A stretch of 64,000 bases of DNA from Rhodocollybia butyracea (taxonomy: Eukaryota; Basidiomycota; Agaricomycetes; Agaricales; Omphalotaceae): NCBI GenBank assembly GCA_015501585.1, contig JADNRY010000208.1:42367-106366 (forward strand), in the 5' to 3' direction. Positions 43,049 through 54,479 of this stretch are shown piece by piece. Positions within the stretch are counted from its first letter, which is position 1. Every line of letters starts with the position of its first letter. A model generated the notes under the pieces. The model was not told where the DNA came from and searched no databases. It saw only the letters and a program-made list of their open reading frames with translations. The position numbers were made by a program, and so were the translations under genes.

Positions 43049-44695
43049 TCAGGTCGTGGGCTGAAAACTCCGGAGTCTGTTTATGAGCTCGTCTTTTTCA
43101 CGCGTCTCCTTCTCCAGTCGATCTTTTTCGATTCGGAGCTCATCGTTATCCTCTTGAACTCTTTTGAGTGTTGCTTCGGTGCGTTGCAACGTAGCGGTAA
43201 GTTTCTGAGCACCCTCGCGACCGGAACGCTGCAAAATCTCAAACATTGTGGTTGCGGACCCATGCAAATCATCCAGCGAGGCCAGTGTACGCTCGGCTTC
43301 TAGCCGTTGAGATGTATAATGCGAGAACTGTTCATGTGAGTTTGGGTGGAGAGCAGCTAGGTAGAGCCAACACCCAGTCTCGGCGCTAATCCGCTCACAC
43401 TAGAAAAGCAGAGCTCAGTACTGATTCAACAAATGAGATGGAAAGATGTACACGTCGGATGATAGTTGCTATCCGCCTGCGGTAGGCTCTAGTGGATTCT
43501 GCCGAGCGTTCCAAAGCCGGAGGTAATGGTTGTTCGCGTACCACACCTGAAATTGGCAATTAGTGTGATTCAACGTGTTCAAATGAAGATACAAACGCCA
43601 TTCCTTCTGGCCTTTTCCTGCCCCATCAACAAAGCCGAAGATAGGGCTATGTTCAGAAGCCCGGAGTCTGCCAGCACTGCGAGAACGCGGAAAAGGGCTG
43701 TCGTCACTTCCTCCAGGAGTGACGGATGTGCTACTTGACAAGGTCAAGAGCTCGGGGTCAATCAAAGAATTCTGGAAAGAGATCGAGAAAAATTATTATC
43801 CATCCATATGCCATGCAAGTGCAATTTACCGCTAAAGTAAAAGGTGACTGTGTGAACAGATTGTTTGACTCAGAGCTCCCAGGGAGGAACGGCGGAGGAG
43901 ACTGCCGACGAGAAGGAGTCGAAGGAACAGAATAGACCGAGTCGCGTTGAGCAAGCTGGGGGTGCAGAATGGCACTTTGTTGTGCAGTCGACAGCATATT
44001 TGATGGAGCAGGCTGGGAAGGGCCGCTTCCTTCAACAGAGACTCCAGGGAATGCTAAAGCCTGAGAAATTTGAAACTTAGAAACGTCGTCAAGAACACCG
44101 AAGTGCGAGAACTTACAGGAGACTGGTTAGCTCCGGCAAGCGTGGTACTTTGCGAAAAATACTCAGATCCTGAGGGGCCTGAACTTGAAGACCCGGACGC
44201 TCCGTGGAGGTTAGAGGGACCAACAGGGTAAAGCGACGCGCCTTGCTCTTGGATAGAGAACGGAGGTGGACCAGTGTCTGGTAATGCGGTTCCAGCATTA
44301 GGGACAGGAGAACTGATTGAAGCGCTGGGATTTCTTTGTTGGTCAAGAAGTAGCTGTAGAACGGTGGCGGGAACGGTATCATTAGGAATGGTGATACCAG
44401 CAGCGGTCACCGACTTGCACTAACGCAAATCCAGTATCAGCGCGTAGTCATTGGACAGAGCTAACAAATATACCAAGTCTTTGTATGCCTTGGAATGGAC
44501 GCATTGCAACGCCGTACACAAAGGGCGGTCAGGACATTTAAGGCACTGTCGTGGCCGTCTACTCTGTTTCTGTTTGGGTTCGGGGGCAGTGGCAGTGGTA
44601 GAACCCTTAGAGGGACTCTTTGAGACGCTCTTCGAGGCGCTCTTCTTGCGTTTGGTGGGCGTTTTTTGAGATTTCTTTCGGGGTGAGGTGGTCAT
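43049..44695 (-). CDS. Coiled-coil protein divergent from the KDZ transposase (448 aa)
   Basis: Exons on the minus strand: 44695-44474, 44419-44117, 44060-43830, 43771-43547, a likely 15-bp microexon 43468-43454, and 43399-43049; total 448 residues. The N-terminus is Lys/Ser-rich (MTTSPRKKSQKTPTKRKKSA) and is followed by a Cys cluster (CLKCPDRPLCTALQCVH). A Pro/Ser-rich disordered middle leads to a C-terminal coiled coil (from residue about 385, TLKRVQEDNDELRIEKDRLE). Basic plus Cys-cluster N-terminus suggests DNA or nucleic-acid contact; the coiled coil suggests oligomers. It shares a 193-bp divergent promoter with the transposase, so an accessory transposition role is plausible but unproven. 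The microexon is the weakest part of the model. Confidence 0.6.
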
Positions 44696-44888
44696 AGTGG
44701 GGAGACAAATGAAAAAAAATGAAACCATAAGTTTTTATACTGGCGGTAGCATAATGCGGACAGTATATTTGTGCCGGTGACTGATCCGTAACTACAAAGG
44801 AGGAGCAAAAAAATGCCGGGGTGCTGATTGCTCGCTGTGGTGAGACGTGTCGTCGGGTTTGCGTTTACCGATCCGGCGTAGCTGTGCA
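44696..44888. promoter_or_regulatory. Divergent promoter of the coiled-coil and KDZ genes
   Basis: Only 193 bp separate the two start codons. The region contains AT-rich runs but no clear TATA box. Shared regulation of the pair is inferred from the spacing. Confidence 0.5.
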
Positions 44889-47800
44889 ATGCACCGTCGC
44901 GGTGAACCAAATGATGAAATTTTGGTGATTCCGTCACTTGGGAGGAAGGCCATCGAAGTTGGTCAAGTCATTCAGCATCCCTCTCGCTTCAAAGCCAAAA
45001 TAACGCCGGTCATCAGCCCTCAGAAAAAAGATTGTCTGCCAACAGCAAGACAGGTGACGAGGAAAGTTGCTTCCACAAGTGGTTCCTCAAAACGGAGAAG
45101 AACAGAAAACTTCGAAACAGATGGGCTGATTGGACAAGAGCAGGAAGGGTTGGCCGATAACGAGGATGCACTAATGCAAGGAATGGATGACCTCGCTACG
45201 AGTTGGATTACTTTAGAAGAGGATTTAGCGAGCTATTTCGATGCTGTTCAGTCGGGATGTGTAGGATTCGTAGCACTTCATGGAAAATTATTTGTGGTGG
45301 AAGGATGGAATAGGTCCAAAGAGCAAGGAACCGTCAGTCTTGTTATTATGAAAATGTGTCCATCCCGGCTGATCTAGCTTTATAGAACCAATGGTTCCAC
45401 TTCGAAGCAACCGATGTCGCTGGGTCAGAGGAAACATTGGTATGCCGATGTCCATTAGGGGAGCTTGAGTGTTTCCACAAACGGTTTTACAAATCGCATG
45501 GTGGAGCACTCCTCCAAATAGCGGTTACATTGGAAGGTGAGACAGCTACACCATTTGATAAAGTCACTGAAATCATAGTTATGCCTAGGCCCGTGCCCTC
45601 AAGTGATACTTTTTGCTAAGGAAAGACTCGGAATTGACGGTGTGCGTGCCGTCCATTGTTTTTCCGTTGCAAAAGCAAAAAGCTGTGTTGGGATGTCCAA
45701 CCGAACCGTAGTTATCCACGAAGGATCTGACATGGGGGATGGAACTTGGCGTTGCTCAAAACGCGAAGGCGAAAATTGTGTTCATATTTTGGCAGCTAGA
45801 AGGTACATGCGGAAGGAGCAAAACGTCGATAGTGATGACGAGGGTGAACTTGAAGGAAATGAGCATGTTCATAACGGTACCAACGGAATAGATATATGTA
45901 AGTCGTGTCCAGTGGAGCATGGCTTGCGATGATGCTGAGAAATGCTTTCTAGCAACACAGAAACAAACTTCCCAACGCGAAATGCGTGCAGTTTCCCATC
46001 TGCCGGTGCTTGTGCCTCGATGGGCGAGTCTTCCAAATGACAAGAGGGCGTATGACCAGCCAGCACCATTAACCTCAGCTCCAGGAGTACTCAAGTGCGA
46101 ACAGAGTGCTTCGTGCGCATGTATTGACGGAAAACGAGCCTACTATGACCCCTTGCAAGCAACCACTGTGCGAGAGTGTACGGTGTACACACTCATGGAG
46201 CCGTATCAGACCACAATTGAACTACAAGTCTGTCCTCGGTGTCCACCGGAAAGTAGACGTTATATTGGTCCTGACCTTCGCACAAGGGGAATATTCAACT
46301 ACAATAACTCTGCGCTTTTCAGCCACCAGCTGCTGAATGAATATATCAGCGCGTTCACAAGCTCCGAGACTCCCATCGAACCATGGGTGCAGCAAACTGC
46401 GAGAAGATATGAAGATGTAAAGGCAGGAAACGCCTTCGTGGGAGGAGGGCTCTTTCGGGCAGCATGGTTTGCCTATGTTCGACTGATGAGCTTGGAGAAC
46501 GACAAATGCTGCCCGAGGTGCGGAGACCACCCAGAGAGCGTAATTTGGGATGGGGTTTCGATCGCATTTGGTAGGAAACATGTAAACACAGGTTTACAGC
46601 CGCCGACGGTCTCATCTCCAGACGCGCCACGAAGAAGTAGTAAGTCAGCGCCGGGACAGCAATGGCTACACAATGGGAAAAGGCGTAAGGAGCTGCGTGA
46701 CTGGCTACACAACGGTGGGCTAAAGACTGCAGTCCCCGCAAGGGCAGAGGAAGAAGGAGGACCACGAGCCAAGGAGGAAGAAAAAGAGCTTAAGGCAGCG
46801 ATACAACGGGTGCAGGCATTCCCCGAATTGGAGAAGTGGTTGAGTGAGCAAGACGTGCATCTGGGTAATATATTCAAGAAGAGATTGGGATGGGATGCTG
46901 TTGGAGAGGATAAAAAATGGCGTCCACAACGGGAGTATCAGACACTTTTCGAAATTGTGAGTGTGAAGAAACGGTGAAAGCGCAAGCTACTGATCGCTAG
47001 GCCTCTCCTCTAGTTATGTGCCGAGGAGTCTGCAATGCAAACGCTAAATAGGGTGGGATGCAAATCACTAAGGACCTTTGTCAGGCATCCGGTGAAAGAA
47101 AATGCGCGTGGGCTTGCTTGTATTCCGATGTTATTCAAAATCCTAGAACGAGAGCAGTACGAAAAGGGTATATACTCCAAGGAAACATTGGGTTTATGTA
47201 ACTGGATCTACAAACGCGGAACCGATGTACTAGGAACGATCCTAGCCACAAATACCGAACCGCTGCCCCAGATTAGCGCTGCTGGGTTTGATAAGGAAGG
47301 TTCCTTCTCTGAGATTCGAGAATGGGAGAGGGTGAGTGAAATGGTGGCGAGGAATTATTCATAACTCACTAGTCCCAGACTGGATGTTATTACAGTCTTC
47401 CCAAGATCCGTGAGCGTCCTCGATATCCCGGATTTCCGCACGACGGTAAGGCAGATGCGAAAAAAGAACAAATCGGCTGTCGGAAGTATTACGATGAATA
47501 CTCACAAAAGCGACTCACAGGCGGGATAATGGCTTGCTGGTGTACACATAGCATCTGCTATGGATTCCACTGTATCCCATTGGGTGAAGGTAGAAACGAT
47601 GTGTTCTCAGCCTTGATAACACGGTGGCCAAAAGCACCGACGCGTGTTGTGTATGATTACGCCTGTGCATTGGGCCCATACTGTTGGAACCGAGAACCTG
47701 AGTTCTTCGCCGAAACACAGTTTGTGGTTGATGGTTTTCACTCAACAGGACACTCCAAGTGCTCATCGTCAGCTTTCTTGAAGACATATGCGGACGTGAA

Positions 47801-48005
47801 TCCAACGCTAGCAGGAATAAATTCCAGTGCAGCCGAATGCGGAAACAGTGGACTCGGTAGAATTCGGAAATCGGTGAGTTATATGGGTCAAGCGCGAGCA
47901 ATTCTTTATTGCTGGGTCTTCATTTCTATCTGGAACCGAATTCGAATAAGGAAGATGAAGGAAAGAGAGGCAGGACTGGGAAACACGCCTACCAAGTTTT
48001 TATAG
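44889..48005 (+). CDS. KDZ-superfamily transposase with CxC cysteine clusters (948 aa)
   Basis: Six exons: 44889-45332, 45386-45562, 45621-45897, 45953-46956, 47014-47331, 47379-48005. Every junction keeps phase and no stop interrupts, giving 948 residues. Cysteine clusters known to accompany KDZ transposases are visible: CRCPLGELEC (168-177), a SWIM-like CSKREGENCVH (252-262), CPRC (393-396) and CCPRCGDHPE (485-494). The transposase core has WDGV (Asp499), VVYDYACALG (Asp833), VVDGFH (Asp858) and SSAAECGNSGLGRIRKSVSY (Glu893). These are candidates for a DDE triad; which Asp serves is inferred. The family is known from basidiomycete genomes as DNA transposons. The C-terminal exon matches the most conserved family block very closely. 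Likely active protein as judged by frame. Confidence 0.85.
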
Positions 48006-48079
48006 TTATTCAATGTATACGCTTCCCACCTCCTCCCGAACCTTCCGGGACCATCAGTTATCGTTCCTACCCGCGATCA

Positions 48080-48522
48080 AGTTGACCGACAGCAAACTTC
48101 TGCTGTCTGAAAGGGATTTCTGGATACACTAAGCTGACCGACAGCAGACTTCTGCTGTCTGCAAGGGAATTGCTGAGGATATCTGAATAGCGGAGAATTG
48201 CTGGACGGACCAGGTCGATCGACAGCAAACCTCTGCTGTCTGCATGTAATCCAGCCAGCAGGAGATTTCTGGATACGGTAGGCTGACCGGCAGCAAACTT
48301 CTGCTGTCTGCATGGAATTGCTGAGGATATCTGAATAGGTGCGTCGCCGTTGGTCGAAATACCATATAGAGTTGTCGAGGCCACGAGAGCGGACGTAACT
48401 GGAGCAAAGAACCAGTGTATCCAGATAGATGGGACAGATACCCAATCTAAAGGCACGGAGGGCACACCTCTGCGCGAGAAAGAGACAAGGAAGTAAGCGC
48501 CCGTTTAACAGCGCTTAACCTA
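48080..48522 (+). repeat. Third, shorter copy of the arm sequence (direct orientation)
   Basis: Begins 75 bp after the transposase stop. It matches the inner part of the left arm in the same orientation: the AGCAAACTTCTGCTGTCTG motifs, GGTGCGTCGCCGTTGGTCG, and the GCGCCCGTTTAACAGCGC end. With the inverted arm beyond it, it forms a large imperfect palindrome around 48630. Confidence 0.75.
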
Positions 48523-48732
48523 GTCCGGGAGATAAGATTCCCTGAGATAAGACTCATTGAGCTATTATTCAGAAAGCAGAGGTTTGCTGGGTATATCCCA
48601 CTGATCTACCGCAAATATCTGCAGCCTGTATCTATAATCCATCTAGCAAGGGATTGCAGGCTGGCTGACAGCGGAGGTTGGTTCGACGGCATGCCTCTGC
48701 TGTCTTAATCAAATAATCTTATCTACTCCCGT
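48523..48732. other. Spacer between direct and inverted arm copies
   Basis: 210 bp with two further weak motif pairs and TAAGAT stretches. Centre of the palindromic arrangement. Confidence 0.5.
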
Positions 48733-49470
48733 TAACAACATTGTTAAGCGCTGTGAAACGGGCGCTTACTTCCTTGTCTCTTTCTCGCGCAGAGGTGTGC
48801 CCTCCGTGCCTTTAGATTGGGTATCTGTCCCATCGATCTGGATACACTGGCTCTTTGCTCCAGTTACGTCCGCTCCTGTGACCTCCGACAGCTATATATA
48901 GTATTTCGACCAACGGCGACGCACCTATACAGATATCCTCAGCAATTCCCATGCAGACAGCAGAAGTTTGCTGCCGGTCAGCCTAGTGTATCCAGAAATC
49001 TCCTGCTGGTTGGATTCTACATGCAGATAGCAGAGGATTGCTGTCGATCGACCTGGTCGGTCCAGCAATTCTCCGCTGGGTACATTTGAATATACAGCAG
49101 ACGTTTGCGGTCGACCACTTGATTTGTCCCACTGCTGACTAGTTTTTATAATTATATCCAGATACTGGAGATGCTACCTGAGGCCGGGTCCATGATCTAC
49201 TCTATCCCCATACACTACTAGGTAGGTGTTTATGTTGGCTTGGCTACTGGATAGTATTCTAACTCTGAACATGCTGTCGGCGAGCATCCTCGTGTATCCA
49301 GCAATCCTCTGCCGACTGCGTCTTATTTTCAGACAGCAGAGGCTTGCTAGATGGATTCTATATCCAGACAGCAGAGGTTTGCGATCGACTGGCGGGATAT
49401 ACCCAGCAAACTTCTGCTGTCTGAATATAGAACCCAGCCAGCAGTTGCTGTCACCCACAGACAGCAGAGG
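48733..49470 (-). repeat. Right long inverted arm of the inner element, copy A
   Basis: Reverse complement of the left arm (28086-29140) without its internal 330-bp duplication. Shared landmarks in inverted order include the GCGCCCGTTT end, AGATTGGGTATCTGTCCC, CGACCAACGGCGACGCACC and the CCAGTAGCCAAGCCAACAT segment. Confidence 0.8.
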
Positions 49471-49753
49471 TTTGCGGTTGACCAGCGGGATATACCCAGC
49501 AAACTTCTGCTGTCTGAATATAGAACCCAGCCAGCAGAGGTTTGCGGTCGACCAGCCTAGTCTATCCAGCAATCCCCTGCTGACTGCCATCCACGAAAGG
49601 CTTGCCGACTGTGTAAAACGGCAATCCCTCGCTGTTCAAATATATTGGGCGCAGCAATATTGTGCTGAACATTCTGCCTCTTAAAACGTCGTGCTGTCAG
49701 TTCCAAAATCGAAATTGAGGGTGTAGGTCAGAATACGGGCAAAGTATGACACT
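49471..49753. other. Outer end of the right arm
   Basis: Continues with AGCAAACTTCTGCTGTCTG-type units to about 49640, including a direct repeat of roughly 85 bp, then unique sequence. The true element end may lie here. Confidence 0.45.
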
Positions 49754-50330
49754 TTAGGACATATAAACGTTCGCGATAACTTCAAGGTCCAGAAGCTCCT
49801 CCTCAATCTCCCCCAGTGCCTTCACACGAAAGTCCAAGTATGCAAGGGAGTCCTTTATTTCCTCCATCTCCCTTTTCATTTCACATAGCCTTTCCCTCAA
49901 CTCCTTTCGCTCCCTTGTTGTCGTCGCTTTCTCAATTTGTAGATCAGCTTTCCTGTTCGTGATTTGTTGTCCGGTGAAGCTTGGGAGCTTTTTCCCCTGA
50001 TTTTCTGCGTTCTTGGAACACATATACACTGAAATAAAGAGATTAATCAGCTCGAAATTCTTTCATTCAGCTACCATGGCAAAACTAACACTGTCCACTC
50101 GCCCAAACAGTTGTAGAAAGTCCATCCATGGACTTATCCCTGTTGATGCTGCCTTCCCAGCTGATTTCCGCTTCTTCCAAGTCTGCTCGTATCCCAAGGA
50201 GCATTTCTTGCCTCCTTCGCTTACTTCCGTCTACTTGTGCTCCTTCCTTGTGATCCATTTCTGAAAACACATTGTGAATTTCCAGTATCATCGCTACATA
50301 GAATTCACGCACCTGTGTACCCAAGAACAA
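49754..50330 (-). CDS. Small coiled-coil protein, tentative
   Basis: Two open exons on the minus strand, 50330 to about 50081 and about 50031-49754, can be joined with a GTTAGT donor and a TTTCAG acceptor. The product of roughly 175 residues is helical and charged; its second half (KATTTRERKELRERLCEMKR, then EMEEIKDSL) is a strong coiled coil. No signal peptide or known domain. The upstream start is not established and a further 5' exon is possible. It lies outside the inverted arms but inside the 25-kb unit. Confidence 0.4.
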
Positions 50331-50399
50331 GTATGAAAAATTGCAAGTAAGGGACTGAAAAGCGAGCCGTAAATCCTCCCCTGGCTAGGTTTGATTTCC

Positions 50400-51180
50400 C
50401 ATAGCAACCCGCTGCTGTCTGAAATTAAATTCCAGCCAGCAAGGGTTTGCTGTAAATACATACATCCAGCAATCCTGCTCTAGCTGGATTTGGATACGAA
50501 TCGTGATAAGTTAGCACATCCAGCATTTTTCTGCCAACTTAGCAGAGGTATGCTGCTACATGCAGAAGCACATCCAGCATTTCTCCGCTGGCTGTATTTT
50601 AAATTCAGACAGCAGAGATTTCCTGTTGGCGCCGAAGAACATCCAGCATTTTTCTGCTAGCTTGGATTTTGTAGTCAGTAAAGGTTTGCTATTCGGCGCG
50701 GAAGCACATCCAGCATAGGTACATCCAGAAATTCTCCGCTGGTTAAATTTTACAGCGAGCGTTTGCTGTCGGCTGGGATGGTACGCACAGCAATTCTTCG
50801 CTGGCTGGACTCCACAGCAAGTGTTTGCTGTCGGCTAGGAAGGTACATCCAGCAATTTTCCGCTGGTTGGATTTTACAGCGAGCGTTTGCTGTCGGCTGG
50901 GATGGTACGCCCAGCAATTCTCCGCTGGCTGGAGTTCGCAGCAAGCGTTTGCTGTCAGCGAGGAAGGTACATCCAGCAATTCTCCGCTGGCTGTATTTCA
51001 CAGCGAGCATTTGCTGTCGGCTAGGTAGCAACAATCCGCTGGTTAAATTGAATCCAGATAGCGAGAGTTTGCCGCCAATACCTAGCAATCCTCTGCTGGT
51101 TAAGTTTTGACTCCAGATAGTGAGAGTTTGCCGTCAATACCCAGCAATCCTCTGCCGGTAAAATTTTAAATCCAGATACC
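50400..51180. repeat. Tandem array of about 62-bp units (GCAATTCTCCGCTGG type)
   Basis: At least seven units of the form CCAGCAATTCTCCGCTGG...ACAGCAAGCGTTTGCTGTCGGCT with 60-65 bp period, most regular at 50735-51030. Related to, but distinct from, the arm motif. Open frames across it are repeats in all phases and not genes. Not CRISPR-like: there are no conserved repeats with unique spacers of fixed length. Confidence 0.8.
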
Positions 51181-51620
51181 CAGTCCCTGCCATGTCTTAA
51201 CGGTCTTAGCTGCCCACAGTCGTCTCTATTCAGTATATATCGCTTTGGCCATGTACGTAACTGCGCGCTCGTCTGTTGATAATATTAATCATAATTAATT
51301 TCAAATGGACAGCAATACTCCGCTGGCCGTTTTAGAGTGCAGACAGCGGCAAGGATAGCAGAGATCTGCTGTTGGCTTGGGTCCACAGACTCGCAGATAT
51401 AGACTTTGCGAGAACCAGACCAAACAGTGTACAACGCACGTAAATATGAGGGTCGGCTGACCATCAGCTCGGGTCCCGCCTGCGTTCCTTACTCTCTTAA
51501 AGTAACGTTACACATACTTAGGGCAAACAATGTAGATAAAGCTGACAGAATAGCATATGTCTGCTGGAATATTCATGAGACGCGGCAAGTTCTTGCTGCA
51601 AGTCTGTGGAAACGAGTCTG
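51181..51620. other. Right end of unit copy A
   Basis: Contains a diverged direct copy (about 51404-51480) of the unit's start, sharing GAGGGTCGGCTGACCATCAG and CGGGTCCCG. No gene. Confidence 0.5.
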
Positions 51621-52441
51621 GGCCTATAATCCTAATGTACAACCGACGAAACAGTATACAACTGACGTAAGGAAGAGGGTCGGCTGACCATCAGCACGGG
51701 TCCCGCGCGCGCACCGCCTAAGACTTAGATTAGAAATGTAAACAAATTTTGTAAGTGTAAATGAAAAACAGCATAGGATTGCTTGTTTCTAGTACGAGGC
51801 GTCGAAGAATACAATAAACGCCAGTTTATCCTTGCTTTCCATCTGTGAATCACCACGAGCCCCGACGGATGAGGACTGCTGGGACGCCGATAGCATGATT
51901 TTGCTGACTCGGTATAAAGTCCGGGCGGCAGGGAACTGCTGAGCGCACCCTTTCGCCCCACAGCAAGCCTATGCTAACTGGATTCAGAAAAGAGGGAGCA
52001 GAGGAATTCCGGCTCCCTTCGAGGCGGAATCCTTTGCAGACCAGTTTTCAATGTTCAGCTTATCGCGCCTCTGCGTCTGACCCACAGAGGCGCCGCTTAC
52101 TTTGAGGACAGTTTTCGGGACAGTTCTCAATGAAAGAAATATCGATTATTTTGAGAAATACATTAGTTTAGAAGATCTGAAGAAAGATTCCTTGGTCAAA
52201 AGGTAGTTGTAGTTGTATGGAAATGTTGAGGTGGGAACTTGAACTTAAACTTTATTTCTTAGTAGTGGTCAGCACGACTAAGCTACCAAAGCGCCAATCA
52301 CTCACCGCGAGCAACTGTACATCCGCCCCCGCCCACGTCGCACACCAGCCTTACACTCCCTTCCCCAAACGCTGTATACTCGCCACTTCTCTTCCACGTC
52401 GCGCGCGCGCTATATTCCCATCCCACACTAAACTACTACGC

Positions 52442-52942
52442 ATGTCCCGACGTCCTAATAATATCCTTCGTCGTCTATTCAATCGTCGTCGTCGCCGCCC
52501 TACATCTGCGGCAGATGGAACCGGGGTTATCTATATTATCAGGGAGCGGGTGCTGGCCAACGGTTGTTGGGTACTAAAGATTGGGATGACGAAGAATCTG
52601 GGTCGTAGGATGAAGGAACATCGGCGGAATTGCCCTAATCTGAATCGTCGGTTGTGGAGGTTCAAGGGCGTTGGATTCCGACGGCGCGTCGGTGCGTGTA
52701 CTATGAGTTTTTTACATCCGTAGATCTGACGAGTTTCAACAGAGGCGTTATTTCATCTAGCCGTCGAGTCGATTTGCGTCGATAGGCCTCGGACTTCGTG
52801 CCCTTTTTGTCAGTTTTTCATTAGTAGCGTGTGGCGATCCACTCACCTTGCTCCAGGCCACCGACGACATCTAGAAATCTTTGTGCTTACTCCCCACCAG
52901 ATCTTAAATGGGCTGCTCCCGCTCTTCGCGCGACTTTCTTAG
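52442..52942 (+). CDS. GIY-YIG/T5orf172-type nuclease-like protein, copy B
   Basis: Same three-exon gene as 27103-27604. The exons are unchanged in length. The only indel seen lies in the first intron (a T-run of six instead of seven), so the protein of 133 residues is preserved. This is one of the genes kept intact in both copies. Confidence 0.72.
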
Positions 52943-53425
52943 ATATCGATTGATATGTTGTATTTTATATAATTTGCTGTATTTCTTGGTGCTAGGGAAC
53001 GCTTTGACCGTTAACGTTAAACTCGTTTATTTTCCAAAAAAAAAAATGTATCCTGCTTCTCTAATTTCTGTTTTACCTAGATTGTGCGATTAATAAAGCA
53101 ATGTACGGTGTATTATAAGCATAATATAGATACATGTTGATCAAGGCTTGCAAATTGCGCCGTACTCGTCTTCTTCCAGATCATAGTGGGTCGGGATTGC
53201 CGGGACGGATCATAACGATTTTCGGATCATTATCGATCAGCGCCATGATAGCATTATCCCGTTGTTGATTCCGTTTATCACTTTATAGAACTATAATTAA
53301 AAAAGTACAGCTGTAAGCATGGACTTGACTTGGTTGAAAGTAGCGATGGAAGACTTACCGTCTTGAAGGGGAGAGGATTCCTGCAAACAGCCAGCAGGCC
53401 ATTGCTGGGGCAGACTGGAGTGGTC

Positions 53426-54479
53426 GACAGCAAACCTCTGCTGTCTGTGGGTGACAGCAGCTGCTGGCTGGGTTCTATATTCAGACAGCAGAAGTTTGCT
53501 GGGTATATCCCGCCAGTCGATCGCAAACCTCTGCTGTCTGGATATAAAATCCAGCTAGCAAGCCTCTGCTATCTGAAAATAAGACGCAGTCGGCAGAGGA
53601 TTGCTGGATACACGAGGATGCTCGCTGACAGCATATTCAGAGTTGGAATACTATCCAGTAGCCAAGCCAACATAAACACCTACCCAGTAGTGTATGGGAT
53701 AGAGTAGATCATATACCTGGCCTAAGGGGGCACCTCCAGGATCTGGATATAGTTATAAAAACCAGTCAGCAGGGACAGATCAAGTGGTCGACCGCAAACC
53801 TCTGCTGTATATTCAAATGTGCCCAGCGGAGAATTGCTGGACAGAACAGGTCAATCGACAGCAAACATCTGCTATCTGCATGTAGAATCCAACCAGCAGG
53901 AGATTTCTGGATACGGTAGGCTGACCGGCAGCAAACTTCTGCTGTCTGCATGGGATATCTGAATAGGTGCGTCGCCGTTGGTCGAAATACTATATATTGC
54001 TGTCGGAGGTCACAGGAGCGGACGTAACTGGACCAAAGAACCAATGTATTCAGATAGATGGGGGCACCTCCAGTATCTGGAGAAACCAGTCAGCAGCGGA
54101 CAGATCAAGTGATCGACCGCAAATCTTTCCTGTATAATCAAAGTACCCAGCGGAGAATTGCTGGACCGACCAGGTCGATTGACAGCAAACCTCTGCTATC
54201 TGCATGTGGAATCCAGCCAGCAGGAGATTTCTGGATACACTAGGCCGACCGGCAGCAAACTTCTGCTGTCTGCATGGGAATTGCTGAGGATATTTGAATA
54301 GGTGCGTCGCCGTTGGTCGAAATACTATATATTGCTGTCGGAGGTCACAGGAGTGGACGTAACTGGATCAAAGAGCCAGTGTATCCAGATAGATGGGACA
54401 GATACCCAATCTAAAGGCATGGAGGGCACACCTCTGCACGAGAAAGAGACAAGGAAGTAAGCGCCCGTTTAACAGCGCT
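53426..54479 (+). repeat. Left long inverted arm, copy B
   Basis: Near-identical to 28086-29140, including the internal 330-bp duplication, with one base missing near 53466 and a few substitutions. Confidence 0.8.

Larger units (their letters stand above)
26279..51620. mobile_element. 25.34-kb repeat unit, copy A: candidate giant KDZ-type cargo element
   Basis: The sequence from 26279 (GGCCTATAATCC...) recurs from 51621 in the same orientation and stays collinear to the window end, so the period is about 25.34 kb. The left edge coincides with the loss of homology between the two membrane-protein upstream regions, which marks an insertion point. Contents: GIY-YIG gene, left inverted arm, five densely packed unknown genes, a long repeat-rich gap, a divergent pair (coiled-coil protein and KDZ transposase), right inverted arm, a 62-bp repeat array and a diverged direct copy of the unit's start. 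No short terminal inverted repeats are seen at 26279 and 51620. It could be one element or a composite. Confidence 0.65.

Noticed and set aside
48733..49640. Protein-coding frames across the arms
   Set aside because: The same frames appear in many phases and on both strands because of the motif repeats (for example RQQKFA and QQRFAVD); they carry no independent coding signal.
50735..51030. CRISPR-like regular array
   Set aside because: Units drift throughout and no unique spacers of fixed length separate identical repeats; the genome is eukaryotic.
26279..51620. Helitron as explanation of the head-to-tail copies
   Set aside because: No Rep/helicase gene, no TC start and no CTRR end with hairpin were seen at the boundaries; a KDZ transposase is present instead.
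26279..51620. Starship-type element
   Set aside because: No DUF3435-type tyrosine recombinase at either end. The only tyrosine recombinase in the window belongs to the separate Ngaro-like element.
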